From the NCBI GenBank assembly GCA_018401645.1, contig JAGYKK010000003.1:62001-126000 (forward strand): a DNA stretch of 64,000 bases, read 5' to 3'. How positions within the stretch are numbered: the first letter of the stretch is position 1; every line of letters begins with the position of its first letter. This document shows, piece by piece, positions 12,668-25,446 of the stretch. This stretch comes from Mycobacterium sp. Lineage in GTDB: Bacteria > Actinomycetota > Actinomycetes > Mycobacteriales > Mycobacteriaceae. The notes under the pieces were generated by a model that saw only the letters and a program-made list of their open reading frames with translations, searched no databases and was not told where the DNA came from. The position numbers were made by a program, and so were the translations under genes.

Positions 12668-14076
12668 AACGGGTCCTTCCCAAACAAGGTGCGCGCCGCA
12701 CCGGCAGTCACCACTGAGCCGGTGACCACGATGCCGGACCCGGAATAACCCTGGGATTCATCCTCCACCAGGGCGGTCGCCACCTCGAGTGCGTCGGGCA
12801 GCGTCGATGCGCGCACCACGCGGTCGAACCCGAACACCTCCTCTGCCCGCAGGGCCAGGGACTCGACGTCCAACGCGCGCCCCGAACCATTGTCGGTGAC
12901 CACCAGCATGTTCAAGACCGGTTCAAGAGCGGTCAGGATCCCGTCGGCGTCCTTGCCGTCGAGCACGCTGAGCACCCCCACCAGGAAGCGAAACTCGAAC
13001 TCCTCGCCCAGGGCCGTCGCCAGCGCTTGAGCGCCGGCCGGATTGTGCGCCGCATCTATGAACACGGCCGGAGAGTTTCGCATCCGCTCGAGGCGGCCCG
13101 GGCTGACCGTGGCGGCAAAACCGGCTCGCACCGCAGCCACATCGAGTTGCCGTTGTGGGCCCGCACCGAAGAAGGCCTCCACTGCGGCCAACGCCATCGC
13201 GGCATTGTGGGCCTGATGTTCCCCATGCAACGGCAGGAAAATGTCTGGGTACACCCCGCCGAGGCCCTGGAGCTCGAGCAGTTGGCCGCCCACCGCGACG
13301 TTGCGGCTCAGGACGGCGAACTCGGAATCCTCCCGCGCCACAGCCGCCTCGGCCCGGACCGCATCTGCCAGCAGCACCTGCATTGCCTCGGGCGTCTGCC
13401 GACCGATGACCGCGACCGTGTCTACGGCAATGAACTCCCCGCGCGGGGCCGAAATCACACCGGCCTTTTCAGCCGCGATCTCGGCGATTGTCTCCCCGAG
13501 GAACTCGGTGTGGTCCAGACCGATCGGAGTGATCACCACAACGGGTGCCTCGATCACGTTGGTGGCATCCCAACGCCCTCCCATACCGACCTCGACGATT
13601 GCGATATCTACCGGCGCATCCGCGAACGCGGCGAACGCCATCGCAGTGACGACCTCGAATTTACTCATCGCTGGACCATCCGGTCCGAACTGGCCGGCCT
13701 GGGATTGGGCGTCGACCATCAACACGAAAGGCTCGATTTCGCAGTAAGTCTCGACGTAGCGGGCCGGGCTTATCGGGTGGTTGTCAATGGCGATGCGCTC
13801 AATGGCCGACTGCAGGTGTGGGCTGGTGGTGCGCCCGGTCCGACGGTCGAGGGCGGTGAGCAGCGCATCGATCATGCGAGCCACCGACGTCTTTCCGTTG
13901 GTACCGGCGATGTGAATAGAGGGATAGCTGCGCTGCGGTGAGCCGAGAAGTTCCATCAAAGCCGAGATGCGCCCGGTACTCGGGTCGAGCCTGGTTTCCC
14001 CCCAGCGCTGGTCGAGTAGATGCTCCACCTGCAGTAGTGCGGCAATCTCTGCGGGCGTCGGCGCCTGGTTACTCAT
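12664..14076 (-). CDS. folC: Folylpolyglutamate synthase / dihydrofolate synthase
   Basis: Adds glutamate to dihydropteroate and to folates. The product is 470 residues. The Mur-ligase-type ATP loop [15 protein letters not shown], the folate loop [50 protein letters not shown] and the C-terminal HNPAGAQAL are all visible. It overlaps valS upstream and the DUF4233 gene downstream by 4 bp each, indicating a coupled valS-folC-DUF4233-ndk operon. Confidence 0.95.
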   Translation of the reverse strand: MSNQAPTPAEIAALLQVEHLLDQRWGETRLDPSTGRISALMELLGSPQRSYPSIHIAGTNGKTSVARMIDALLTALDRRTGRTTSPHLQSAIERIAIDNHPISPARYVETYCEIEPFVLMVDAQSQAGQFGPDGPAMSKFEVVTAMAFAAFADAPVDIAIVEVGMGGRWDATNVIEAPVVVITPIGLDHTEFLGETIAEIAAEKAGVISAPRGEFIAVDTVAVIGRQTPEAMQVLLADAVRAEAAVAREDSEFAVLSRNVAVGGQLLELQGLGGVYPDIFLPLHGEHQAHNAAMALAAVEAFFGAGPQRQLDVAAVRAGFAATVSPGRLERMRNSPAVFIDAAHNPAGAQALATALGEEFEFRFLVGVLSVLDGKDADGILTALEPVLNMLVVTDNGSGRALDVESLALRAEEVFGFDRVVRASTLPDALEVATALVEDESQGYSGSGIVVTGSVVTAGAARTLFGKDPL

Positions 14077-16724
14077 GCCAGCGCAGCTAGGCGTGCAGTG
14101 ATGCGGTCAGTCTCTTCGCGCGCGATCTGCTGACGGGTACGAATCTTCTCGACGACGTCGCCGGGCGCTTTGGCTAGGAACGCCTGATTGTCGAGCTTCG
14201 CCGTGGTGGTCGCCAACTCCTTGTGGGCCGCGGCCAGATCCTTTTCCAGTCGTCGCCGTTCAGCGTCGAAGTCAACGGTGCCCGAGGTGTCCAATTCGAC
14301 GCCTACGGTGCCCCCGGACAATCGCACCTCGACGCTGGCGGTCGGATTGAAATCGTCTCCCGGATCGCTCAACCAGGCCAGCGCGACCACCGGCGCGAGG
14401 TGTCCGGACAGCCCGGCCACGTCGATACCACCGAGTCGGGCCGACACCTTCTGTCGATCAGCAAGCCCCTGGTCGCTACGGAAGCGACGCACCTCGGTCA
14501 CGAGCTTTTGCACGTCGGCGATCCGCCGGGCGGCAACCGGATCCGGTCCCACGCCGGAAGGCTCCGGCCAGGCGGCGATCACCAGTGACTCCCCACCGGT
14601 CAACTGTTTCCAGAGCACCTCGGTGACGAACGGCATGACCGGGTGTAGCAGTTTCAGTAGTACGTCAAGTACAGCGGCAAGAACCGCCGTGGTGTGCTCC
14701 ACGCCGTCGGCCAGTTGCACTTTGGCGAACTCGAGGTACCAGTCGCAGAATTCGTCCCAGGCAAAGTGATAAAGCGACTCGCAGGCCCGGCCGAACTCAT
14801 AGTCATTGAGGGCCGAATCCACCTCGCCGCGAACCTGTTCGGCCCGACCGAGAATCCATTTGTCGGCATCGGTGAGCTCACCGAATTCGGGCAGGGGCGC
14901 CGGTGCGGCGCCATTCATCAGCGCGAACCGGGTGGCATTGAACAGCTTGGTCGCGAAATTGCGCGATGCGCGGGCGTGGTCCTCACCGATGGACAAATCT
15001 CCACCGGGACTGGCTCCGCGGGCCAGCGTGAACCGCAGGGCATCGGCACCGAACAACTCCACCCAGTCCAGCGGATCGATCCCGTTGCCGCGTGATTTGC
15101 TCATCTTTCGGCCGTGCTCGTCTCGAATCAAGCCGTGCAGGAATACATTCCTGAACGGGACCTGCGGACCGCGTTCACCACCACTGGTAATCGCATCGTC
15201 GCCGGCGACGAAAGTTCCGAACATCACCATCCGCGCCACCCAGAAGAACAAGATGTCGTAGCCGGTGACGAGAACGCTTGTTGGGTAGAACTTCTCAAGG
15301 TCAGGGGTGCGGTCCGGCCAACCCAGAGTCGAGAACGGCCACAGCGCCGACGAAAACCAGGTGTCGAGCACGTCCGCGTCCTGTTCCCAACCCGGCGGTG
15401 GCGTCTCGTCCGGACCTACGCACACCGTCTGGCCGTCGGGTCCGTGCCAGACGGGGATGCGATGCCCCCACCACAACTGGCGCGAGATGCACCAGTCATG
15501 CATTTCGTCAACCCAATCAAACCAGCGTGGTTCCAGGCTTTTCGGGTGAATGACGATGTCACCGCCCCGAACCGCATCACCGGCGGCGGTGGCCAACTCG
15601 GAGACCCTGACCCACCACTGCAGACTCAGCCGCGGCTCGATCGGCTCACCGCTGCGCTCAGAATGCCCGACACTGTGAAGGTAGGGACGTTTCTCGGCAA
15701 CGATCCGGCCCTGGGCAGCCAGGGCCTCCCGCACCTTCACCCGGGCCGCGAATCGATCCAGACCGTCGAATTGCGTTGCGGTCGCGGCGATCCGGCCCCG
15801 GGTGTCCATGATCGAGAGCATCGGCAGGTTGTGTCGCACTGCGATCTCGAAGTCATTAGGATCATGTGCCGGCGTGACTTTAACTGCGCCGGTGCCGAAT
15901 TCGGGGTCAACATGTTCATCAGCGACAATCAGGATCTCGCGATCCTGGAAGGGGTGCTCCAGGGTTTTGCCGACCAGATGCCGGTAACGGTCATCGGCAG
16001 GATGCACCGCGATCGCGGTATCGCCGAGCATGGTCTCGAGGCGAGTGGTCGCCACGACGATGTGCGACTGGGCGTCGTCGAGGGAGCCGTAGCGAAACGA
16101 TACGAGTTCACCCTCAACCTCTTCGTATTTCACCTCGAGGTCCGATATCGCGGTCTGTAGCACCGGAGACCAATTGACCAAGCGCTCAGCCTGGTAGATC
16201 AGGCCGGCATCGAAGAGTCGCTTGAAGATGGTGCGGACCGCGCGCGACAGTCCCTCGTCCATGGTGAACCGATCGCGGCTGGCGTCCACGCCGTCCCCGA
16301 GACGCCGCATCTGGGTGCCGATCGTTCCGCCGGACTGCCGCTTCCAGGCCCAGACCCTCTCGATGAACTCTTCGCGGCCAAGGTCCTCTTTGGAGATGGA
16401 CTCTGCCGCCAGCCGCTTCTCGACCAGCGACTGGGTGGCGATCCCGGCATGGTCCATGCCGGGCAACCACAGCACCTCGTAGCCCTGCATTCGTTTACGC
16501 CGGGTCAACGCATCCATCAGGGTGTGGTCCAGCGCATGACCCATGTGCAGGCTGCCGGTCACGTTAGGTGGTGGCAGGACGATGGAAAACGCCGGCTTGG
16601 AACTGGTGGCGTCGGCAGTGAAGTAACCGGCATCGACCCAGTCCTGGTACAGCTGAGTCTCTACCGCACCGGGATCCCACGTCTTGGGAAGGGCATCGGC
16701 GCGGCAGTCGTCAGTGGTAGACAC
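14073..16724 (-). CDS. valS: Valyl-tRNA synthetase
   Basis: Charges tRNA-Val. Full-length class I synthetase of 883 residues: HIGH signature HMGH at 60-63 in [14 protein letters not shown], the editing (CP1) domain with [20 protein letters not shown] and [17 protein letters not shown] in [18 protein letters not shown], the anticodon-binding domain, and a C-terminal coiled coil ([26 protein letters not shown] in part). The start at ATG 16724 adds a short N-terminal lead compared with MLPKSWDP of M. tuberculosis. Confidence 0.97.
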   Translation of the reverse strand: MSTTDDCRADALPKTWDPGAVETQLYQDWVDAGYFTADATSSKPAFSIVLPPPNVTGSLHMGHALDHTLMDALTRRKRMQGYEVLWLPGMDHAGIATQSLVEKRLAAESISKEDLGREEFIERVWAWKRQSGGTIGTQMRRLGDGVDASRDRFTMDEGLSRAVRTIFKRLFDAGLIYQAERLVNWSPVLQTAISDLEVKYEEVEGELVSFRYGSLDDAQSHIVVATTRLETMLGDTAIAVHPADDRYRHLVGKTLEHPFQDREILIVADEHVDPEFGTGAVKVTPAHDPNDFEIAVRHNLPMLSIMDTRGRIAATATQFDGLDRFAARVKVREALAAQGRIVAEKRPYLHSVGHSERSGEPIEPRLSLQWWVRVSELATAAGDAVRGGDIVIHPKSLEPRWFDWVDEMHDWCISRQLWWGHRIPVWHGPDGQTVCVGPDETPPPGWEQDADVLDTWFSSALWPFSTLGWPDRTPDLEKFYPTSVLVTGYDILFFWVARMVMFGTFVAGDDAITSGGERGPQVPFRNVFLHGLIRDEHGRKMSKSRGNGIDPLDWVELFGADALRFTLARGASPGGDLSIGEDHARASRNFATKLFNATRFALMNGAAPAPLPEFGELTDADKWILGRAEQVRGEVDSALNDYEFGRACESLYHFAWDEFCDWYLEFAKVQLADGVEHTTAVLAAVLDVLLKLLHPVMPFVTEVLWKQLTGGESLVIAAWPEPSGVGPDPVAARRIADVQKLVTEVRRFRSDQGLADRQKVSARLGGIDVAGLSGHLAPVVALAWLSDPGDDFNPTASVEVRLSGGTVGVELDTSGTVDFDAERRRLEKDLAAAHKELATTTAKLDNQAFLAKAPGDVVEKIRTRQQIAREETDRITARLAALA

Positions 16725-16787
16725 GCCTCGAGTCTAGGAATGCGTGCACGCAGGCCGACGGCCGACCTGCGCCTTGACCCGCGGGAA

Positions 16788-17402
16788 TTACTTGCCGCCG
16801 CGCAGCAACCCACCCAGAATGTTGCCGATCGCACCGCCCTGATTCCCGCCGAGCACCCCGCCCAAAATGCTGCCGAGGGCGTTATTGCCGCCACCGGCGG
16901 CACCGCCACCACCGCCGAGGATGCTGCCCAGCACGTCACCGATACCTCGCCCGGGGCGGCCTGGGCCCCGGCACCGGCCCCGGCCCCGGCAGTGTTGCGC
17001 TGCGCGAACTGTCGGCCGACATAAGCCAACACGATCGGAGCCAGCATCGGCAGCAGTCGCTTGATCAAGTCGCCCCCACCGGCGCCGGCACCGGACAGTG
17101 CCGAAGCGACCTGGTTCGTGTCGTTGCCGCCGAACAGACTGGCGATGAGTTGGTTGCCCTGACCCTCATCGAGTTGGTCGACGTTGACGCCTCCGGTCAG
17201 CAGGTCGCTCACCCTCGGCGACGACGACCGACTCCAATTCAGTGGAGTCGATATCGTCGGCCTGGACGTTCTCATGAATGCTGCCGAGCAGCGTGGGCAC
17301 CAAGGTCTGAATTGCCTGGTTCACCTCGCCCTGGTCGACGCCGAGTTTACTGGCGATGTCCGCCACCGGAATTTGGTTGTACAGGTCATCGAGACCGGCC
17401 AT
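16788..17402 (-). pseudogene. DUF937 family protein, interrupted by two frameshifts
   Basis: N-terminus from ATG 17402 reads AGLDDLYNQIPVADIASKLG and on to IDSTELESVV. The frame then moves near 17215 (one extra G in a GGG run) to VSDLLTGGVNVDQLDEGQGN, SLFGGND.NQVASALSG and DLIKRLLPMLAPIVLAYV. It moves again near 16950 (one base missing in CCCC/GGG) to a Gly-rich end, IGDVLGSILGGGGG and on to GNILGGLLRGGK with a TAA stop at 16790-16788. Repaired, this is one DUF937 protein of about 200 residues. Function unknown. Both shifts are homopolymer changes, so sequence error is more likely than real decay. Confidence 0.8.
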
Positions 17403-17478
17403 GTCGGGTTGCGCCCTTCGTTGATGTGCCAGGAACCTTTTAAGGGTAGTCGCCCCGGCGTCGGCGCGGGGCCGGACC

Positions 17479-18729
17479 TCAGTTCAGCCGGGCCGAGTCC
17501 AGTGAAATACCGGCCGCCGGAAACCGGGCGAGTAAGGCGTCACCCATGGCTGCCGCCGGTGTCAGGACGCCGTGCAGCGCCGGGAGCTTGTCTCGGTCGA
17601 GCGCCAACGCAAGGCCGCACTCCCCCAACATCACCGACGTCGCCTTGTAGCCGGGATCTCCGCTCTGGGACATGGTGGCGACGTATCGGGCGCCGGTGCT
17701 GGTCGTCGTATACGTCTCGACGCGGTAGTAGCCACGCTCGCGCACCTCTTCGCTGGGTCCGGTGCCGGGCTTGGGTGCGATTCGATCGACGAGTCGCCGG
17801 GGCAGCAACCGGAAAAATCGACCCCCCAGGGCGGCGCTGGCGGCGACCGCCGCGGTCGTCGCCGCCGCGGCGACTCCGGCCAATGGCGACGGGCCCACAC
17901 CCATGTACTCGGCATAGCGAAAGCGGTGGCCGTAGGCGTAATCCAGCAAGGCGTTGCTGCGCCGTACGATGCGAGTGTTATACATCGCCATCACGAAACC
18001 GGCTGCCCACACGCCGTCAAGTTCCGGGGCGATCTCCCGGCCACGCCGCCGCGGTAGATCAGGCTGCGGGCCGAGTTCAGGCTCGGCGCCGCGATCTTGG
18101 GCCAGCGTGTAGGGATCTGCAAGCAGGCGGCGGGTATCCGGGTCGCCGGAGGACGCCCGGAAGACTTCGATCATGGAGGCGATGGTGCCCCCGGAGACTC
18201 CCCCGGAGAAGCTGCGCAGCACATAGTCGGTGTCAACGAGTTCGCCGGTGCCATCTTGGCGAGCGCGTCGGAAAAGTTCGTAGACGCTCATGTCGGAGGG
18301 GACGGAGTCGAACCCGCAGGCATGCACGATCCGGGCTCCGGTGTCGACGGCCTGCTTGTGGTAGTCGTCGATGCTCTGCCGGACGAACATCGCCTCGCCG
18401 GTGAGATCGGCGTAGTCGGTGCCCGCGGCGGCACAGGCGGCGACCAGCGGCAGACCGTAGCGGCTGTAGGGACCCACCGTGGTCACCACCACTTGAGTGC
18501 GTGCGGCCATCGCATCCAGCGAGGACGGTGAGGCCGCGTCGGCGGTGATGATCGGCCAGGACTGCGCGGAATCCCCCAGCGTGGTGCGGATCGCCGCCAA
18601 TCGTTCCGGCGAGCGCCCGGCGAGGGCGATGCGGGCGGCGCCGCCAGCGGTAGCCAGGTATTCAGCGGTGAGCTTGCCGACGAATCCGGTGGCCCCGTAG
18701 ATCACGATGTCGAACTCACGGCTTGTCAT
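17479..18729 (-). CDS. Saccharopine dehydrogenase-like NAD(P)-binding protein (Rv2449c-like)
   Basis: Predicted oxidoreductase of 416 residues from ATG 18729; an in-frame TTG three codons upstream is possible. The N-terminal Rossmann fold is clear: FDIVIYGATGFVGKLTAEYLA, then IALAGRSPERL and VVVTTVGPYSRYGLPLV. The middle has YADLTGEAMFVRQSIDDYH and ACGFDSVPSD. The family is related to mycobacterial trans-acting enoyl reductases of lipid assembly, and a true saccharopine activity is not implied. A hydrophobic Ala-rich stretch (SPLAGVAAAATTAAVAAS) could be membrane-associated. It lies between the DUF937 gene and rpf, as Rv2449c lies beside rpfE. Confidence 0.85.
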   Translation of the reverse strand: MTSREFDIVIYGATGFVGKLTAEYLATAGGAARIALAGRSPERLAAIRTTLGDSAQSWPIITADAASPSSLDAMAARTQVVVTTVGPYSRYGLPLVAACAAAGTDYADLTGEAMFVRQSIDDYHKQAVDTGARIVHACGFDSVPSDMSVYELFRRARQDGTGELVDTDYVLRSFSGGVSGGTIASMIEVFRASSGDPDTRRLLADPYTLAQDRGAEPELGPQPDLPRRRGREIAPELDGVWAAGFVMAMYNTRIVRRSNALLDYAYGHRFRYAEYMGVGPSPLAGVAAAATTAAVAASAALGGRFFRLLPRRLVDRIAPKPGTGPSEEVRERGYYRVETYTTTSTGARYVATMSQSGDPGYKATSVMLGECGLALALDRDKLPALHGVLTPAAAMGDALLARFPAAGISLDSARLN

Positions 18730-18784
18730 GGACGTCAACTTACCGGCCGGGCGGGAGGACCCGGCGGGCGGCGAGCTTAGTGCG

Positions 18785-19330
<546 letters not shown>

Positions 19331-19339
19331 TCAGGACAT

Positions 19340-19372
19340 AAAAAGGTGGCGCCGGATAACTCCGGCGCCACC
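19340..19372 (-). terminator. Intrinsic terminator after rpf copy 2
   Basis: Read on the minus strand: a perfect 11-bp stem (19372-19362 with 19355-19345; arms GGTGGCGCCGG and CCGGCGCCACC), 6-nt loop, followed at once by TTTTT (19344-19340). It lies 28 bp after the copy 2 stop and about 50 bp before copy 1, a textbook Rho-independent terminator that is unusual in mycobacteria. Confidence 0.85.
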
Positions 19373-19400
19373 CTTGGCAGGTTGGTTCGGGCCCCCGCGG

Positions 19401-20080
<680 letters not shown>

Positions 20081-20649
20081 TCAGTCCGCAAGGTCGTCTG
20101 GGGCGTTGACATTGAGCAACGCGCCAGTGGGCGGCAGAACCACCCGTTGCGTCACCACCGTGTCCGCCAACGCGCGCATGCTGCGCTCACCCCCGGTGAC
20201 GAGCGCGTCGATGTGGTCGGCGAGGTCGGTGCGATAGAACCCCGCAAGGTAGTGGTCACGGCCGTCCCAGGGCAGCACGATGTCGACGCCGCAGTAGCCG
20301 ACGAGAGGGTCAATGACCTCCGAGGTGAGGTTGGGCATGTCAACGGCGCAGACGAAGGCCCATTGCGCCCCGTCGGCCGCGGCCGCCCGCAGCCCGCGGC
20401 CGACGGCCTGGATGAACGGCCCCACCCCCGCAACTCGTCTCGCAGCACTTCGGCGGCCAGCGGCGGCAGCCACTGACCAGGCGCGGCGACGACATAGACC
20501 GGGGCGAAACGCGAACCCAGCACCATGACCAGGTGTTCGACCATCGTTGAACCACCACCCGCCGGGTGCGCCATGGTGGCTTTGTCGCGGCCCATTCGCC
20601 GAGACGCCCCGCCGGCAAGCACCACCGCCGCAGTTCCGTCAGGACCCAC
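20081..20649 (-). pseudogene. mobA: Molybdenum cofactor guanylyltransferase, one frameshift
   Basis: Attaches GMP to molybdopterin to make the MGD cofactor. GTG 20649 has AAAGG upstream. The first frame reads [20 protein letters not shown] (nucleotide-binding loop) through [10 protein letters not shown]. The second reads [34 protein letters not shown] and [25 protein letters not shown] to the stop. The break is at the CCCC/ACCCCC run near 20425-20430; adding one G on the coding strand restores RGVGPF. The repaired length of about 189 residues is normal. It lies 67 bp downstream of the glutamine synthetase gene. Likely functional, with the shift a probable sequence error. Confidence 0.87.
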
Positions 20650-20716
20650 GTCGGGAACCTTTCGCCGATTTTTCCACGACAGTCTCGTCGCTCCTGGTCG
20701 ATGCCAATCATGGCAC

Positions 20717-22891
20717 TCACAGGATGTAGAGCATCTCCTGGTAGGTCGGCAGCGGCCAGAGGTCGTCGGCGACAATGTCCTCCAGCGCATCAGCCGCGCT
20801 GCGAACCAGCGCCATGGCGGGCAGCACTTCATCTCGGGCGTGCAGTGCTTCGGCGAAGCTGCCCTCGACGTGGCAGCCCAGCGCAGCCTTGAGCGCGGAT
20901 AGTCCGCTGCGCAGAGCGGCGATCGGGGTGCTCACCTCCCTCAGCAATGCGGTATCGGCGTCGACACCGGCGGCTGTCAGTGCCACGACACTCTGCGCCA
21001 GCTCAGTCTGGTACCGGATTGCCGCCGGCAGAATCACCGTCAATCCGATCTCCAGTGCCAGCTTTGCCTCAACGCCGATAATCAGCGCGTACTGCTCAAG
21101 GCGCACCTCGTAGCGGCTATGCAGCTCGCGCTCGTTGAACACGCCGTACTTCTCGAACAACTGAACCGACTGTGCCGTGATCAGCTCGGGGAGTGCGTCC
21201 AGTGTGGTTCGCAGGTTCGGCAAACCGCGCTCAGCGGCTTCGACCTGCCAGTTCTCCGAGTACCCGTCGCCATTGAAGACCACCGCACCGTGCTCAGTGA
21301 TGATGTCAGTCAGCAACGACTGCACTGCGCCGTCGAAATCCGCGCCGTCAGCGACGGCCTTCTCCAGAGCAGTGGCGATGTGGTCCAGAGAGTCGGCCAT
21401 GATCGTGTTGAGCACGATCATGGGCACGTTGATGGTTTGTCCGGAGCCGGGCGCCCGGAACTCGAACCTGTTTCCGGTGAACGCGAACGGGCTGGTTCGG
21501 TTGCGATCGCCCGGATCGGTGGGCAGGTGTGGCAACGTATCCACGCCAATGATCATGGTGCCCTTGCCTTTGGACGACGTCGCCGCACCCTTGGCAATCT
21601 GCTCGAATACATCGGCGAGTTGGTCACCGAGGAAGATCGAGACGATCGCCGGTGGCGCCTCATTGGCACCGAGCCGATGATCGTTGGTCGCCGAGGCGAC
21701 CGAGACACGCAACAACCCGCCGAACTTGTGGACCGCCCGGATCACCGCCCCGCAGAAAACAAGGAACTGGGCGTTCTCGTGCGGGGTGTCACCCGGTACC
21801 AGAAGGCTGCCGAACTGCGCATTGCCCAGGGAGAAGTTGACGTGCTTGCCCGATCCGTTGACGCCCGCGAATGGCTTCTCGTGGAAAAGGCACTCCAATC
21901 CGTGCTTCTTGGCGACCGTCTTGAACGTGGTCATCAACAGCTGTTGATGATCGGCGGCGATGTTCGCCCGTTCAAACATCGGGGCAATCTCGAACTGGCC
22001 GGGCGCGACCTCGTTGTGCCGGGTCTTGGCGGGAATGCCGAGCTTGAACAATTCCCGCTCGGTGTCCATCATGAAGCCGAGCACCCGCTCCGGAATAGCT
22101 CCGAAGTAATGATCGTCGAACTCCTGGCCCTTGGGCGGCTTGGCGCCGAACAGAGTGCGCCCCGCGTTGATGAGATCGGGCCGGGCCAAAAAGAAGTGCC
22201 GGTCGATGAGGAAGTACTCCTGCTCCGGGCCGCAGAACGAGACAATCGGATCGAAGTCGCTGTGGCCAAACAGCTTCAGGATGCGTTCCGCCTGTGCGCC
22301 CATTGCCTGCTGGCTGCGCAACAACGGCGTCTTGTAATCCAGGGCCTCCCCCGTCATGGAGACGAATACCGTCGGAATGCACAGGGTGCTGCCGTTCGGG
22401 TTCTCCAGGATATATGCGGGGCTGGTGACATCCCAGCCGGTGTAACCGCGCGCTTCGAAGGTGCTACGCAGCCCACCCGACGGGAAGCTGGATGCATCGG
22501 GCTCGCCCTGGATCAGGGTCTTGCCGGCGAACTCCGCTAACGTCTGGCCGTCGGAAACAGGCTCTAGGAAGCTATCGTGCTTCTCCGCCGTCAGCCCCGT
22601 CATCGGGTAGAAAACGTGCGCGTAGTGGGTAGCACCGCGCGACAACGCCCAGTCCTTCATCACCGAGGCAACGGAATCAGCCACCGCCGGATCGAGTTTG
22701 GCCCCCTTCTCGATGGTCGCCACAACGGAGCGGTAGACCGACTTGGGCAGCCGCAACCGCATCTCGGCCAAGGTGAAAACATTGACACCGAAAATTTCCC
22801 CGGGCGCTTCGCTGGGATCGAAGCTGATAGCCGGCGGCGTGTAAGCCTCAACATTGTTGATTGCCTGTCGGCGCACCACGTTTCCACTCAA
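20717..22891 (-). CDS. Type III glutamine synthetase (GlnN-like)
   Basis: ATP-dependent glutamine synthesis from glutamate and ammonia by the large GSIII class, unlike the short GSI/GSII enzymes. TTG 22891 is preferred (724 residues, the usual GSIII size) because GAGAGGA lies 7 nt upstream; an in-frame start further up at 22927 lacks this. Signature segments: [48 protein letters not shown] (ammonia/substrate region), [28 protein letters not shown] and the nucleotide-site part [13 protein letters not shown]. tuberculosis has no GSIII at this place, where I recall korAB; this gene and fdhD are extra. Regulation by adenylylation is not expected for this class. Confidence 0.9.
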   Translation of the reverse strand: MSGNVVRRQAINNVEAYTPPAISFDPSEAPGEIFGVNVFTLAEMRLRLPKSVYRSVVATIEKGAKLDPAVADSVASVMKDWALSRGATHYAHVFYPMTGLTAEKHDSFLEPVSDGQTLAEFAGKTLIQGEPDASSFPSGGLRSTFEARGYTGWDVTSPAYILENPNGSTLCIPTVFVSMTGEALDYKTPLLRSQQAMGAQAERILKLFGHSDFDPIVSFCGPEQEYFLIDRHFFLARPDLINAGRTLFGAKPPKGQEFDDHYFGAIPERVLGFMMDTERELFKLGIPAKTRHNEVAPGQFEIAPMFERANIAADHQQLLMTTFKTVAKKHGLECLFHEKPFAGVNGSGKHVNFSLGNAQFGSLLVPGDTPHENAQFLVFCGAVIRAVHKFGGLLRVSVASATNDHRLGANEAPPAIVSIFLGDQLADVFEQIAKGAATSSKGKGTMIIGVDTLPHLPTDPGDRNRTSPFAFTGNRFEFRAPGSGQTINVPMIVLNTIMADSLDHIATALEKAVADGADFDGAVQSLLTDIITEHGAVVFNGDGYSENWQVEAAERGLPNLRTTLDALPELITAQSVQLFEKYGVFNERELHSRYEVRLEQYALIIGVEAKLALEIGLTVILPAAIRYQTELAQSVVALTAAGVDADTALLREVSTPIAALRSGLSALKAALGCHVEGSFAEALHARDEVLPAMALVRSAADALEDIVADDLWPLPTYQEMLYIL

Positions 22892-23036
22892 CGGAATATC
22901 CTCTCGACTCCGACAGGCCCACCGCATCGTGGGCGGATGATGTTAATAAGGTAGGAAACTTCGATTCCGAACTTGTTACGTGGGCGTCAACGGCAGAATG
23001 CAGTTGCGGCGAACACGGAGCCCCTAGATTGAAGCC

Positions 23037-23873
23037 ATGGGTCGGCTGACGTCACGGCGGCGAGTCGCTCATCTGTCGGCCGTGGGCGCTGAGACCAGCG
23101 TTACCGCCCGTGTCGAGACCGTCGTCGTCGAGGAGCCCTTGGAGATCCGCATCAATGGATCGCCGGTGACCGTCACGATGCGAACCCCTGGCTCAGATTT
23201 CGAATTGGCACAGGGCTTCCTCCTGACCGAGGGCGTCATCCACGACCGAGCGGACGTGGCAACGGTGCGCTACTGCAGGGGCGCCGAGCAGGACGGGGTG
23301 AACACCTACAACACCCTCGACGTCACACTTCAGCCCGGCATGCAGATGCCCGACCTCGACGTCACCCGGAACTTCTACACCACCTCGTCGTGCGGGGTGT
23401 GCGGCAAAGCCTCGTTGGAAGCCGTGTGGCTGTCCAGTCACCATTCCCCCGGTGACGACCCGACCGTCGTCTCGGCGGCGACCCTAACCGGGCTGCCGGA
23501 CACCCTGCGGGCGGCGCAGAAGGTTTTCGCCAGAACCGGCGGACTGCATGGCGCGGCCCTGTTCGACCTCGACGGCACCATGCTGGTTGTGCGAGAGGAC
23601 GTCGGCCGCCACAACGCGGTGGACAAGGTGATCGGCTGGGCAGTGGAGGCTGGACGCGTCCCGTTGGCGGGTTCGGTACTCCTCGTCAGCGGCAGAGCCT
23701 CGTTCGAGTTGACCCAGAAAGCGGTGATGGCCGGCATCCCGGTGCTGGCGGCGGTGTCTGCCCCGTCGTCACTCGCTGTCGATCTCGCCGCCCAGTCCGG
23801 ACTAACGCTGGTCGCATTCCTGCGGGGTGACTCGTTGAACGTCTACAGCCGACCCGACCGGGTGCTGCCGTAG
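23037..23873 (+). CDS. fdhD: Formate dehydrogenase accessory sulfurtransferase
   Basis: Transfers sulfur from IscS-type desulfurase to molybdenum cofactor bound for formate dehydrogenase. The 278-residue product shows [21 protein letters not shown] near the N-terminus, the catalytic CxxC loop [39 protein letters not shown] and [31 protein letters not shown]. It is divergent from the GSIII gene (145 bp between) and near mobA, which supplies MGD, so two Mo-cofactor genes lie within 3 kb. No formate dehydrogenase gene is in the window. Confidence 0.94.
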   Translation: MGRLTSRRRVAHLSAVGAETSVTARVETVVVEEPLEIRINGSPVTVTMRTPGSDFELAQGFLLTEGVIHDRADVATVRYCRGAEQDGVNTYNTLDVTLQPGMQMPDLDVTRNFYTTSSCGVCGKASLEAVWLSSHHSPGDDPTVVSAATLTGLPDTLRAAQKVFARTGGLHGAALFDLDGTMLVVREDVGRHNAVDKVIGWAVEAGRVPLAGSVLLVSGRASFELTQKAVMAGIPVLAAVSAPSSLAVDLAAQSGLTLVAFLRGDSLNVYSRPDRVLP

Positions 23874-23893
23874 CCCATCTCAGGGAGCAGGTC

Positions 23894-25180
23894 TCAGGCG
23901 GACTTGTCGCGGCGTTCGGTGCGCGGGGCCTTACGCGGCACGATGGTCGGCAACACGTTGTCCTGGACTGTCTCCTTGGTGACGACGACCTTCGCGACGT
24001 CGTCACGGCTGGGGATGTCGTACATCACCGGCAGCAACACCTCCTCCATGATCGCGCGCAACCCGCGAGCACCGGTGCCGCGATGGATGGCCTGATCAGC
24101 AATGGCGTCAAGGGCGTCGGCGTCGAACTCCAACTCGACCCCGTCCATCTCGAACAACCTGGTGTACTGCTTGACGAGGGCGTTCTTGGGGGCAGAGAGG
24201 ATCTGGACCAGTGATTCCTTGTCCAGGTGGGTCACCGAGGCGATGACCGGCAGGCGACCGATGAACTCCGGGATCAACCCGAACTTGATGAGGTCTTCGG
24301 GCATGACCTCGCCGAAGTGATCCTGGGTGTCGATCTCGGCCTTGGACTTGACCTCGGCACCGAACCCCAGGCCACGTTTTCCGATCCGGTCCGCGACGAT
24401 CTTCCAGGCTCCGCGAACGCACCCGCCACGATGAAAAGGACGTTGGTGGTGTCGATCTGATGAACTCCTGGTGCGGATGCTTCTGCGGCCGCCCTGCGGT
24501 GGACCGAGGCCTGGGTTCCTCGAGGATCTTCAGAAGTGCTCTGCTGCACGCCCGCCGGACACGTCGCGGGCGTGATTCGACGGGTTCTCGCTTTTGCGGG
24601 CGATCTTGTCGACCCTGTCGATGTAGATGATGCCGGTCTCAGCGCGCTTGACGTCATAATCCGGGCGGCCTCGATCAGCTTGAGCAGGATGTTCTCGACA
24701 TCCTCACCCACGTAGCCGGCTTCGGTCAGGGCGGTCGCGTCGGCAATCGCGAACGGGACATTGAGCATCTTGGCCAGCGTCTGGGCCAGGTAGGTTTTGC
24801 CGCACCCGGTAGGGCCGAGCATCAGAATATTCGACTTGGCCAGTTCGACAGGCTCCGCGGTCCGCGACTCGCGGGACTTCTCCCCGGCCTGAAATGCTTG
24901 TAATGGTTGTAGACCGCGACGGCGAGTGTGCGCTTTGCAGTGTCCTGGCCGATGACGTAGTTCTCCAAGAAGTCCCGGATCTCAGCGGGTTTGGGCAGTT
25001 CGTCGAGTTTGACCCTCGTCGCCGTCGGCCAGTTCCTCTTCGATGATCTCGTTGCAAAGGATCGATGCATTCATCGCAGATGTAGACGCCCGGGCCCGCA
25101 ATGAGCTTCTTGACCTGCTTTTGACTCTTCCCACAGAAGGAACATTTCAGCAGGTCACCACCATCTCCGATGCGCGCCAT
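23894..25180 (-). pseudogene. clpX: ClpX ATPase, frame broken by many small indels
   Basis: AAA+ unfoldase that feeds ClpP1P2. The N-terminus from ATG 25180 is perfect ([20 protein letters not shown] through the Zn motif CDEC). The frame then breaks near 25059 (extra base), 25014 (extra G/C), 24892 (base missing), 24663, several places in 24540-24630, about 24500 and about 24410. Between breaks normal ClpX text is readable: [48 protein letters not shown] (Walker A), [27 protein letters not shown], and an intact 136-residue C-terminus from 24304 (sensor 2 [16 protein letters not shown]). ClpX is essential in mycobacteria and the flanking sequence is undisturbed, so this is best read as a low-quality patch. 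Confidence 0.88.
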
Positions 25181-25446
25181 GGTGCCTGTGCCCTACTTCC
25201 TTCGCCGTCGGTCGTGCCGGTTCTGAGGATCAGTCCCGTCACGGACTGTTTTGACGCTACCCGCTGGCTCGGCAACGGTGCGACCGATAAAGACGAATAG
25301 CGTCGGTGGTATTCGTTAGTCATTCCTGGGTACTGGTCGCGATGGTGAACATAACTCGTCAAAGGGCTCACCGCGGTGTGGCGCGCGCCACTGTGTTCTG
25401 GGCGTGTCGCGCCCGTGACCCGAGCGAGAAACGATCCCGGGCCGGC

